Origin: Salvia splendens
Lineage: Eukaryota; Streptophyta; Magnoliopsida; Lamiales; Lamiaceae
DNA: 64,000 bases
Direction of reading: 5' to 3'
Assembly: GCF_004379255.2 (NCBI RefSeq)
Contig: NC_056046.1
Location: forward strand, 1,488,001-1,552,000
In this document: positions 9,525-23,649 of the stretch, in pieces
How the letters are laid out: every line of letters begins with the position of its first letter
How positions within the stretch are numbered: position 1 is the first letter of the stretch
Program-made: the position numbers and the translations under genes
Notes under the pieces: generated by a model
Seen by the model: only the letters and a program-made list of their open reading frames with translations
Told to the model about the DNA's origin: nothing
The model's database searches: none

Positions 9525-9966
9525 ACAAATTGCCTACAAAGTCATGAACTTTCAAAAAAGTTTGATTTTTCCTATAAAATTTAAATATTGCATGAAAAGT
9601 CAATTCTAAATTTGCTCTTTAAAATAAAAGAATATTCTCTATTAAGAATATTCATTAATACCTCCGTCTTAAAATATTCATACTCCCTCTATCATGCAAC
9701 ATTAAAAGTTCATGGGTAAAACTAAACATTTTCAAAAGTTCATGACTTTACAGACAATTTGCTCTTTTATGTAATGCCAACGATTTGTCATGTCACGCCT
9801 CCGGTAAGCCACGTAGAATTAATTTGTGCCGGAAATGTACCGGACCAGGGTCGGATGGAAAATTTACACAGTCCGATAAAGTTCTAAACTATTCGTGCAA
9901 CATTTAAAGTTCATGAGAAAAACAAAACTTTTTTTCGAAAATTCATGGCTTTAGAGACAATTTAGC
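9525..9966. mobile_element. Terminal-inverted-repeat element with internal repeat copy
   Basis: The left end (gacaaattgcctacaaagtc...) is matched in reverse complement by the right end (...ggctttagagacaatttagcc). An internal copy (agttcatgactttacagaca) lies near 9735-9760. A direct repeat, gcaacatt.aaagttcatg, occurs at about 9697 and 9898. It has no coding capacity. The structure suggests a MITE, or two nested copies of one; superfamily unknown. Confidence 0.5.
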
Positions 9967-9997
9967 CAATAAAGAATTAAATTATTGTTACACATCC

Positions 9998-10272
9998 TCT
10001 ATGGTTTGGACTACTTCAGAACAGAGCTTCTGCCTTCTTCTCTCTTTTGTAGCTTAAGCTTTCTAATTCTATTATCCTAAAATATTGGTGTTAGCCTTTT
10101 GTAATCATCCCCACATTATTAGTGAAAATTTCTCCTCCGGCCGTGGACGTAGGTCGCATTGACCGAACCACGTAAATTCTTGTGTCCATTGTCTAATTTA
10201 TCTTTCTTTCTCTTGTATTTGTTATTACTATTTTTGGGTTATTAGATTGAACCAGAACTCTGATTCCTAACA
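9998..10272 (+). mobile_element. Degenerate Ty1/copia LTR remnant
   Basis: The block ccgtggacgtaggtcgcatt followed by gaccgaaccacgtaaattct (about 10141-10180) and a terminal ...gattcctaaca are characteristic of the 3' half of many plant copia LTRs. No primer-binding site (TGGTATCAGAGC) follows, and no internal region is present. It is an isolated fragment, unrelated to the LTR at 929-1791. Confidence 0.65.
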
Positions 10273-10428
10273 AAATGTGGTGTGAAAACGGTATACAGTA
10301 TAAATATTTAAAAAAAGCAAAATTAAAAGGCAAGATCTAACCAGAAAGTCGATCTCCTCGAAAAACAAAAAAAAGTGAAGAAAAAATTCAATTACTAAAA
10401 GTTTGCTGCAAAGTTTATTGAATGGTTA

Positions 10429-11795
10429 AGGCATCAGCAGTTGGGCGAGAGCGCGATGGCGCCCTAAAGCCCGCCACGTCAGCATTTTATTCTTCTACCC
10501 TTCCACCTGCAGTGGGGCACCCTAAGGTGCGCCCTAAGCATTTTCTTTTATTTGAATATTTAAATAACTACAAAAATTGAGAAAAACCTTCATTTTATTT
10601 ATAAAATTAATACATTACAATACGAATTAAAAAAAATACTCACTCAGCGATGGGTTACGGGCCCACACTTCTTCAATCATGTCGTTCATGAGCTGAGCAT
10701 GGTCTTGTTGGCTGCGCATTGAGGCCTGTCTAGATAGAACCTCATTGAAGCCCGTCGGTAATCCTTGAGCGGGGGGCGGGGTCGCCGTGCTGGAGGAACT
10801 AGCTGCACCTTCGTCATCGGTCCAATCGGTGATGCTACTACCTTCATGTTCGACTATCATGTTGTGCAAGATTATGCACGCATACATGACATCAGCGAGG
10901 ACTTCCTTGAACCAGAGACGCCCCGGCCCTTTCACTATTGCCCACCGTGATCGGAGCACACCAAATGCCCGCTCCACATCCTTCCGGGCCGCCTACTGCT
11001 TTTGCCCAAATAAAACTCTCTTCTCACCCATTGAGCAGCTGACCGTCTTCAGAAAAACAGGCCACATTGGGTATATGCCATCGGCCAAGTAGTACCCCAT
11101 GTGGTATTGGCGCCTGTCGGCAGTGAACTCGATGGCATCGCAGTTGCCATCGCATTGCTCGGTGAAGAGGGTGGATGAGTTGATGTCGTTGTTCGACCCT
11201 GCTACATCGAAATAAGCATGCCAGATCCAGAGCCGATGGTCAGCGACGGCTTCGAGGATCGGCTTCGACGTTCGTGAGCTGCTGCGTGTTCGCGGAGGAC
11301 AAACGTCCGACGTCGAATAGGCCTGGGGATCTGCTCCCCCGCCTCCGCCTCCTTGCGCTGCATTTCGGCTAAGCATTCCGCCATTGCGTCTTGAACGGCT
11401 GCATTTAAGGCTTGAGTCAAGGTCGGACTACCGCCCTCCGAGGAACTCCGGCTGTCGTCGTGGTTCATTTTGGTTTGTGAGAGATGGAGAAATGTGAGAG
11501 ATGAGAGAAATGAGAGATGCGAGAAATGTTTGTATGAAAAATAGAATGAGAATCGAGGTTTAAATAGAGAAATTTAAAAAAAAAACAAAAATGCGTAGCA
11601 TCGTCCGCCCCATCGTCTGCGTCGCCTACAGTGAGCGGCCGATGGCGCGGACGATGCCCTATCGTCCGCGTTTCGTCCGCGGACTAAGCTTAGGGCGAGG
11701 ACGACGCATCGTCCATCATCCACGCACCTACAGTGGCGGACGATGGCGCTCCCGAGACATCGAACGTCCTATCGTCCGCCCCACTGTGAATGCAC
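10429..11795 (-). mobile_element. PIF/Harbinger transposon, internally deleted
   Basis: Imperfect terminal inverted repeats (AGGCATCAGCAGTTGGGCG at the left; GTGCATTCACAGTGGGGCG read inward from the right) are flanked by TTA on both sides (10426-10428, 11796-11798), the PIF/Harbinger target duplication. The element is about 1367 bp and carries a broken minus-strand transposase. GC-rich subterminal copies of a cgtccgc/gatgg motif fill the right 200 bp. Confidence 0.85.
10627..11468 (-). pseudogene. Harbinger (HARBI1-like DDE) transposase remnant
   Basis: Read from 11468 down. The usual N-terminus (MNHDDSRSSSEGG ... LTQALNAAVQDAMAECLAEM ... RRRTFVLREHAAAHER) runs without a normal middle into LEAVADHRLWIWHAYFDVAG. 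Most of the core before that point is therefore deleted, about 200 residues judged from family length. A frame change near 11200-11280 joins the two parts. A second frame break near 10978-10993 separates GYYLADGIYPMW...EKRVLFGQKQ from MERAFGVLRSRWAIVKGPGR ... MYACIILHNMIVEHE. The first catalytic acidic residue should be in the deleted part, so it cannot be active and can only have moved with help from an intact copy. Confidence 0.88.
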
Positions 11796-11798
11796 TTA

Positions 11799-13196
11799 GT
11801 TTGCCTATAATCCCATACGACATGCGTGTCTATATGTACATACAGTCAGATTATATACTTTTGTATTTTAAATATTAACTGTATGTACATCCCAATATAA
11901 TAAAATAATAATTTTTAAATAGCCGTTCATTTATTTAAAAAGTTTATTTTGTTAATTGAACTTTTGACATCTTAAATTAAGTTTAGTAGTCTATTATTCA
12001 TATAACACTTTGAAAAATAGTACTATTAGAGAAAGAAACTAGTTCAGCAATAATGAATCCATTATGCGATGTATAGAATTTTAATATTAATAATTCCTAT
12101 TTAAAATCACAAAATTTGTTATTATATTGGTAATTAACGAAATATTAAATCTTGAAATTTCATTTTTTCAATCGTCTTTGTATAGAATTTTAATATTAAT
12201 AATTGCTATTTAAAATCATAATTTTTTTAATATTATGGTGACTAACGAAATATTAAATCTTGATTTCATTTTTTTTTTTTTACAATCGTCTCATCTGCGT
12301 ACTCATAGCGTGAAAATTGAGAAAATTGAAAAGATCAAACTAGCCAAAACTTAACAATGACTATTATATTATATTAAAACTATGGAATATTGTTTATGAA
12401 CGAAATTAGTACACACAAACGGATATCAAAATGGCAAATATTATAGGTTACATGCGGGAGGGAAAATAACAAAAAAACTTAAGAGGCATATCTTATAAAA
12501 GTCGATCTCCACGAAAAACAAAGGAAGTAGAAAGTTTGAATTAAATCGGAATCTAAACAAATAAACTAAGACAACGTGTTTAATGGGCTGTGGGTTAAAG
12601 CCCAATATTTTGACTTTCTGGACCAGAAACTAGGGAAAAGTTGCGACTGAATTTTGGCGCACAATTTTGGGATTTGATTAAGCAGTTTTAAATTACAAAA
12701 TTATAGTATGTATTTTGATTGACCTAAATAGCCAATTGAAAAAAAAAATTAATTACAGATATATGCACAAGGAATATGATTAAGTCTATAAAGAGGTACT
12801 TTGTTTAACATAGATCATAAAGAGTATTTATTACTCCGTGTAACCAAAAATGAATAAAAGGCCCAATCCATTTACTTAAAAAAACATATATGAAAATTTG
12901 AAGAAAAAGAATATACAGCTCGGGTTCATAGACAAATGATAATAATCATATATTGCATGATACGAATTTAAGTATAGATCACAAAAATTAAATTCAGTGA
13001 TTTTTGAAAAAAGAAATATCCAATGCACATGCATAATATAACATGACATTCGTTTCCCAAAATTTCCCATTCTCAATCACAAACGCAAACACAAACACAA
13101 ATATGAGCAGCAATGCGAAACAAAAGATAAGTGCATCGCCGATTAAGATTTACAAAATACCAAAGAATAGTCTTTTTTTCAACTAAGAGAACAGTC
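11799..13196. other. AT-rich spacer with a 109-bp tandem duplication
   Basis: No gene is recognised. At about 12072-12290 a unit beginning tatagaattttaatattaat is present twice, 109 bp apart (12072 and 12181), with scattered differences. The rest is low-complexity AT-rich DNA. Confidence 0.6.
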
Positions 13197-13499
13197 CTAA
13201 CCTTGCTTTCTAAGAGCTTCCATCTTCACTATCCATGCCTCTCCTCTTCTTTCCAATCCTATATCACAACAGGCTTGAGTTTACAAAGGATAAGAATGAA
13301 TGAATCAAAGTAATCACACACATTGGAAACACAATTTGAGGTAGGAAAAAGATAGGAAGGGAGATTGAAAGCAACATAGTTTAGAATGAGTAAAGAAGAA
13401 GAGTGGAGAGAGTTTACCATTCTCAAAGTCCATATGAAACTTATACAACTCATAGACAGTTACCGTCGTCAACGACATTGCTCCAGTTAACAAAAGCAT
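13197..13499 (-). CDS. Two-exon gene for a 47-aa protein of unknown function
   Basis: Exon 1 is 13418-13499 (starts MLLLTGAMSLTTVTVYELYK, ends at Asn27 plus one base). It is followed by a GT donor at 13417-13416. The acceptor ...gatatAG precedes exon 2 at 13197-13258 (LERRGEAWIVKMEALRKQG, then TAG). The 159-bp intron (13259-13417) rejoins the frame exactly, and an in-frame TAA lies just before the ATG. Residues 2-16 are hydrophobic, a possible membrane segment; the rest is charged and could form an amphipathic helix. Two TGGGCC/GGCCCA elements lie 37-55 bp upstream, as in many nuclear genes for mitochondrial or translation proteins. I do not recognise the family. The clean splice fit argues for a real gene, possibly mitochondrial (inference). 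Confidence 0.6.
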
Positions 13500-13535
13500 T
13501 GAAAAAGCTCTTCTTTAGTTAGCTCTCTTCGATTT

Positions 13536-13570
13536 TGGGCCGTAATGGGCCTTGGGAAATTAAAGCCCAA
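13536..13570 (-). promoter_or_regulatory. Site II (TGGGCC/GGCCCA) promoter elements of the 47-aa gene
   Basis: tgggcc occurs at 13536-13541 and 13546-13551, with a third agccca nearby (13564-13569). Paired TGGGCY (site II) elements close to the start are known from plant genes for mitochondrial and ribosomal proteins. Their spacing to the ATG at 13499 suits a core promoter. A plus-strand transcript could use them too. Confidence 0.45.
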
Positions 13571-13802
13571 AGCATTATCATATGTTTTCGCCATCAACAA
13601 AGCCGGTGAAGATATAATGAAGATGAACATGAACATGATCAGCTCCTCTAACACAAGCATGAGTAGCCACAAAAACACAAGAGGATTAAACTCTAAAAAG
13701 AAAGTAGTGAAATCATATGTTAAATTCAAAAGAAGTCATTCAACAAGTCACAATTCAAAACGATGTCCTGAATGCAACATCAGTAGGAGGCGTGTGTGAC
13801 TA

Positions 13803-14056
13803 CTAACAATTGGGCAAACATGATGGTGGGGTCCGTTTAGGTGGCAAACCCCGCTCCGTTTTAGATTCTGTTAAATCCGAACGCTTTGAGGGCGAACGAG
13901 GGCGAGGAGGCGGTGGTGCCATAATAAGAGTCCGAGGTGATGGTGGTGATGAGGCTACAACACTTAAATTGTAGTAAGTGCCAACTGAGGAAACCGTTTG
14001 AGGAGGATTAAAAACATGCACCACCACCACCAAGACTTTCTTCAGGGAGATCCTAC
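13803..14056 (-). CDS. Possible terminal exon of an unrecognised proline-rich peptide gene
   Basis: An acceptor-like tgtgtAG (about 14057) is followed by an open frame of about 80 codons. The frame has a hydrophobic start (KKVLVVVVHVF), a proline/arginine-rich middle (APPPPRPRSPSKRSDLTESK) and the C-terminus PPKRTPPSCLPNC. The compact basic, Pro- and Cys-containing end recalls plant signalling-peptide precursors, but it matches no motif I can name. A start exon was not established. It may equally be non-coding. Confidence 0.2.
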
Positions 14057-14111
14057 ACAAATCAAGGCCTATTATATTTAGAAAAAGAACAACATTGGCA
14101 TGAAAAAACAC

Positions 14112-14873
14112 TATAAAATCAGTTGAAGAAGCGGTAAAATAAGTATTCGATGTATATGTGACATGTCGTTGAACCGAATTGAAGAGAATTTTGAATTAAA
14201 TCGGAATCAAATCAAAATAAACAATGGTTTGATGTCCATACAGTTAGCAATCTCTGCAGAAGCAAACATAACCTATAAACAAAGAAGCAAATCTTTAAAA
14301 TGTGTAAATTTCCACCGAGGCTTGTTCTGGTCCTAAAACGATATATGGATTGGTAATGGCCTGATGCATGCGATAGATAGGTGAGATTGTTTCTCAAAGG
14401 CAATATCATCCTGCAAAAGAGAAGGAAAGAAAAAGGAAAATTGCCAATGATACATACCCATTAATAAAAAGTATCTAATCATAAGCCAACAATATTGATA
14501 CTTTCCTAAAAAAGGAATTTATTTGTATAAATGTTATTATCTTAGTCATAAAAGTTTTTATCTTGCTTCTAACGTAATAATCAAAAGTCACTTACTTTTT
14601 CATATGAAACAACTCAACTTGAAAAATAAGCAAGAAATTAACCAAATTCTAAAATGCGTAAATAATCAATTTAGTAGTTAATATACTTATCAATTAACAC
14701 GAACGTAGCCTAACTGGGCTTCAAGAACTCAAAGCCTGAATACAGAAAGCCCTTTAAGTCGGTTACGGCGTCGTTTTGTCTTCGTTTCTTTTAGAAAAAC
14801 CGAAAAAGCTTATGAACAGAGTTGCAGAAACAGAGAAGAAGGAGAAGAAGAAGAAGAAGAAGAAGAAGAAGAG
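14112..14873. other. Spacer and 5' leader of MED9, with a GAA repeat
   Basis: Mostly AT-rich. The last 40 bases before the MED9 ATG are a purine run, an (AAG)n/(GAA)n microsatellite of about 10 units (14836-14872), which would lie in the 5' UTR. Confidence 0.6.
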
Positions 14874-16097
14874 ATGGATCATTTTGGGGGAGGAGGGAAC
14901 TGGGCAATGATCCCCAACATTCAGCCCCACAGTAATCCCGCTACTCCCTCCAACTCCAATCAGGATCATCTGTTCCTTCACCAACAGCAATTCAATCCAC
15001 AACAGCAGTTTCACCACCAATTCAACCAACCTCAGCCGCCGCGTTTCCAACAGCAACAGCAATCGACGCCTCCGCCACAGCAGCATCAGTCTCTCGCCTC
15101 TCATTTTCACCTGCTCAATGTAATTATCCGTTTCTTTTTCTCAATTAATAGTTTTTTTGAGGGTATACTATTAGGTTTATATTTGGGGATTTTTCATTTT
15201 ATTTGAATTCAATTTGTAGCTGGTGGAGAATTTAGCTGAAGTAACTGAAAACGGGACGAGGGATCAGCAAACTGATGCTCTGGTTAGTTGAATTCAGTTT
15301 TTTATTGTTCAATTGAATTTAGTTTAGTGCTTTGATTGTGTTAGGAATGTTTAGTTGAATACTAGTTTATAGAATGAATAGAAATGTAGCATGTTACTGA
15401 TTTGGGTGTTGTTTATGTGTGTTTATTGTGAAGGTTAGTGAGTTGAACACACAATTTGACAAGTGCCAGCAGCTTCTGAACTCCATTGCTGGCACAATCA
15501 AAACTAAATCAACTGTAAGTTTCATTTTTTACTATAATGTTTGCTAATACCTTTTGTTCATGTTTTGGGGAAAATAGTATTCGAAACTGATGATGGTGTG
15601 TGTGGATTGAATGTAATTCTTGTGAAGTTGAAAAGTTAAATTTCAAGTCTTGGTTTTGATTCTTCTAATCTATGGTATCAAAATGGGAATGAAAGTTAAG
15701 GGATTCAACAGCTTCTGTATAAAAGTCACTGATTGATGATTCTTAGAGATGAGTCTTTGACTAACAATCCGTGCCTCACGAACTTAACTTGTTGGTGGCG
15801 ACAGACTCTGGGAGAACAAAAGCGCAGACTAGAGGAAACCTACAACCTTCTGGCCGAACGAAGGTTTGTGATAACCTCTCATCCCTCGTCTTATAACAAT
15901 CTTTCATTGTACAATCAAAGAACGGTTCTTGTTAACTTGCTGAATGACGAATCTATACAGATGCTCATAGACAAATGCGGAAGTAAGATATAGACCTGAT
16001 ATGCTGAGTTTCGCTTGTCCTTTTGGTGTTTAATTTCAGGGATCTCATTTCAAAGTATAGGAATTCGGTTGAGGAGATCATCAGTTCTCAGATATGA
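14874..16097 (+). CDS. MED9: Mediator of RNA polymerase II transcription subunit 9
   Basis: Five exons: 14874-15119, 15220-15282, 15434-15514, 15805-15863 and 16040-16097. All have GT-AG introns and one continuous frame of 168 aa. The start MDHFGGGGNWAMIPNIQPH, a Gln/Pro-rich stretch (residues about 35-70), QSLASHFHLL, and then the conserved helical domain LVSELNTQFDKCQQLLNSI ... LGEQKRRLEETYNLLAERRD ... YRNSVEEIIS fit plant MED9. MED9 belongs to the middle module of Mediator in the nucleus, which relays activator signals to RNA polymerase II. The gene is complete and the length is normal for the family. The ATG is preceded by a GAA-repeat leader. Confidence 0.95.
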
Positions 16098-16812
16098 GCT
16101 CTATGTGGGAATGGCCTCATTGTTACCATCCATTTCTTGACTCGATATTTGATGGTTTTTCACGTTATTCATGAGTTTGACCACGTAGAAAATTGTAATA
16201 TGCTACTTTTATCTGTAAATTTTGGGATATTTGTTGGGTTTTTTTCGTGAAGGGAATACATTTTGTTGGTTATACTCCATTCTACGAAATACCGTTAGCA
16301 GTACATTTTTATAACACTGTTTTAAAGATGGAAAAGTTTTAAATTGGCCCATCACTTAAGAAATTATACTTCAATGTGCATCTAACTTTTCCACTTGAAA
16401 TAAAAAAAAGTTGAATCTAGTGAAATACTATAATCAAATTGGAAACATTTGCACTACATTGAAAAGAACAAATGTGGAATAAAATTACGAGCAAAAGTAA
16501 AGAAATATGGAAATGCTTGATGTTTTATTTGATGGGTTATATTCGTAGTTTAGTGATTACAAATAATTAACTTCCTAGAATAATTTCTATATTTTTATTT
16601 TGGGACTACTAATCACAAATTTTATATTACAGCTGTCCCTCAATCCTTGAATTTCTCCCCACGCCCCATTCAACTCTCCACATTTTCCAAAGAGAAAATA
16701 TGGGAGAAAAACACCAAAAAGAAAGCCACAATTCAATCAAGAAACGTAAAAATCCCCTCCCCCATTTTCCCTCCCCGCCGGAGCCGCATCACCCCCACTC
16801 ATATAATAAGCC
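16098..16812. other. Spacer: MED9 3' end and LBD gene upstream region
   Basis: No gene is seen. The last 100 bases are C-rich (cccctcccccattttccctc type), consistent with a 5' leader of the LBD gene. Confidence 0.5.
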
Positions 16813-17793
16813 ATGCAATCCCCCAACCACATTTTGCACACCACCAAAACTCCCATCAAAAACAACAAGACCCTCACGCCTAGACCTACCAACCCCGCAG
16901 CCGCCCCGTCTCAGCCGCGCAGCCACGCCTCCACCACCCAGGCCTGCGCCGCCTGCAAGTACCAGCGCCGCAAGTGCGCCTCCGACTGCATCCTCGCCCC
17001 CTACTTCCCCCACGACCGCCAGCCCCAGTTCCTCAACGCCCACCGCCTCTTCGGCGTCAGCAACATCGTCAAGATCGTCGCCGGCCTCAACCAGCCCGAG
17101 AAGGACCACGCCATGCGCACCATCATCTTCCAGTCCGACGCTCGCGCCTCCGACCCGGTCGGCGGGTGCTACCGGATCATACGCGACCTCGAGCACCAGA
17201 TAAGCCTCGCCAAGGCTGAGCTCGAGATCGTCCTCCACCACCTCGCCCTCTGCCGGGCCGCCGCCCAACAGGAGGGCCCCCCACCCGAGGACGACGACCA
17301 GGGGTGGCGGGAGCCGTACGGGACAGAGGAGGAGGTCGCGGCGGTGGAGGATTTGAACTCGTGGGGCTGCATGGGCGTCGCACATGCGCATGCGGAATCT
17401 ACGTCGTCCTCGTTTCCTCACGATGATCATCGCCATGCGAGAAAATGCTCTTTGGAGGAATGCAATGACGATATGATCAGACCAATCTTCGATCGCTTGG
17501 TCTGCGACGACGGGAGAGACGACGAGTTCGAACTCGACTCCGATGGGAATATCATACCGAGGTTCGTTTTACACATAACGATAAACTCACATACGTGCGA
17601 TGCATTGATGAAGTAAAATACGAGATGCATTCTATGATACGAATTCTCAACGTATGACTGCTGCAGAAACATTACAAACTCACCCGAGAAGGCTGCGATC
17701 AAGGAAGACGACGAGTGTTTCTCGTACATTCAAGACCACCAAGATTTGAAGGCTGCAGCCACAATCTTCAGCCTCACAAATTGTGATCTATGA
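16813..17793 (+). CDS. LOB-domain (LBD) transcription factor, class I, LBD22/27-like
   Basis: Two exons, 16813-17561 and 17667-17793, joined by GT...AG in frame to give 291 aa. The LOB zinc motif is C45-x2-C48-x6-C55-x3-C59 (QACAACKYQRRKCASDC), followed by the block HRLFGVSNIVKIVAGL and a class I leucine-zipper-like helix IIRDLEHQISLAKAELEIVL. These plant-specific nuclear factors bind DNA and control organ boundaries, roots or pollen. An N-terminal extension of about 40 residues and an acidic C-terminus resemble the LBD22/LBD27 subgroup; that placement is from memory. Reading past 17561 would wrongly end the protein at 17616. The first exon is strongly GC-rich (about 16900-17350) compared with its surroundings. 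Confidence 0.93.
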
Positions 17794-18174
17794 TGAAACT
17801 CCCAAACAACCAGTTATGTAGGTATAGTTAGTAGCAAATATGTACAATACTTTATGTTTCTTTCTCTTCAATTAAAGCAATGAAATTCAGATATAATATG
17901 CAGCACCATTTTCCATATCCCAAAAAAAATCTCAATAATGTGTGTAAAGTAGTAATTTCCTGCTGAAAAAAACACAAAGGGGCTGTTTTTCAAGTTCATC
18001 TAACTACAAAGGATGAACATTGACCCCCTAACCCTCACTCCATCTAGCGCAATGTCCGAAAAGAAAAGAAGAAACATATAGTAAGAACGATTCCCAGCAG
18101 TGTTCGACCTGGGTTGCTTGAATCGCTGAATGAATGTACCATTTGGTGTTTCTGGCAAGGACACACAAATCAGT
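17794..18174. other. Convergent 3' region between LBD and CPN60
   Basis: The two genes end 381 bp apart on opposite strands. The region should hold both 3' UTRs. No other gene is seen. Confidence 0.6.
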
Positions 18175-22662
<4,488 letters not shown>

Positions 22663-23649
22663 GACGATTCTAGCAAAATAATAGCAAAATTCGAAGGAAT
22701 TTTAGGCCGGAGAGAAAGACGTCTCAGTAAAAATGGCAGCTTGGAGATTTTGGGGTCTAGGGTTTAAGCTTCAATTAATTAGAAAAGGCATAAACCTCTA
22801 TATCTTTTTACCTTTCCTTTTTTATTTGGTCTGATTATTTTTATTTTCAAGGATCTTTTCATGAATTTATAAATCTTTGCATTTGTATATATATGTATCT
22901 TTGGAAATAATAAAATTACTCCACAAACTATTGACTTAGTTCATCTTTGCACGAGTTTTAACAATTATTGAAGTGTATTATGTTGAAATGAGGTGAGATC
23001 CCAATTTTAGTAATTTAATATGAGAAATAGTATTAATTTATCTAATAATCTATATGTAACAAACTAAAGTATTCAATGCAATTTCATTTCAAGTTAACTA
23101 CACACAAATTCAAAAGTAATTAAAATCGTCACACTCTTTTGGATAGAAAAATTGATCGTGATGTTAAAAAAATAAGTACGTTTATATCATAAAATTATTA
23201 AATTAACATTTTCAATATGAGGTACGAAACGAGATAACCGAGAATTTTTGGGTCTGAATGGTAATATAAAAAATTAAGGACTTATTAATAGCAATTTTCA
23301 TAATTTAATTTTCTGGAAATTGAAAATCTTCTGACCCTTTTCAATTTACTTTCACCATTTTTGCCGAAAAATTTCATCTTTATTTGTATGCAATCAAACG
23401 AAGCTCATCCCAGAACCTTCCACCAAGTAAGCAAACCATCTTTTGCCAATTTACGGTAACAATTCTTGTTCCAAATTCCGTAAATTTAATTTGGGCATTA
23501 CCCAATCCTCGAGCTTTATTAATCGGTTTTCTTTCAATTGGGTATTTACATTTCTGTTAAACTCTAATTGTAGGTGAATTTCATGTTAATTTTTAGCCGT
23601 TGGTAGAGAAATTTGATTATAGCTTTAGTATTTGTTGAAAAATAAGGAA
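22663..23649. other. Shared upstream region of divergent CPN60 and FRS4-like genes
   Basis: This 987-bp AT-rich intergenic stretch separates two oppositely directed genes and must hold both promoters and leaders. No heat-shock element cluster stood out by eye. Confidence 0.6.

Noticed and set aside
13545..13799. Plus-strand 84-codon frame overlapping the 47-aa gene promoter
   Set aside because: Low-complexity Lys/Ser/Asn-rich translation, no splice support and no recognisable motif. The minus-strand spliced gene nearby is better supported.
16789..17436. Long minus-strand open frame (215 codons) opposite the LBD gene
   Set aside because: It is the low-complexity antisense shadow of a GC-rich exon. 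The plus strand encodes an exact LOB domain.
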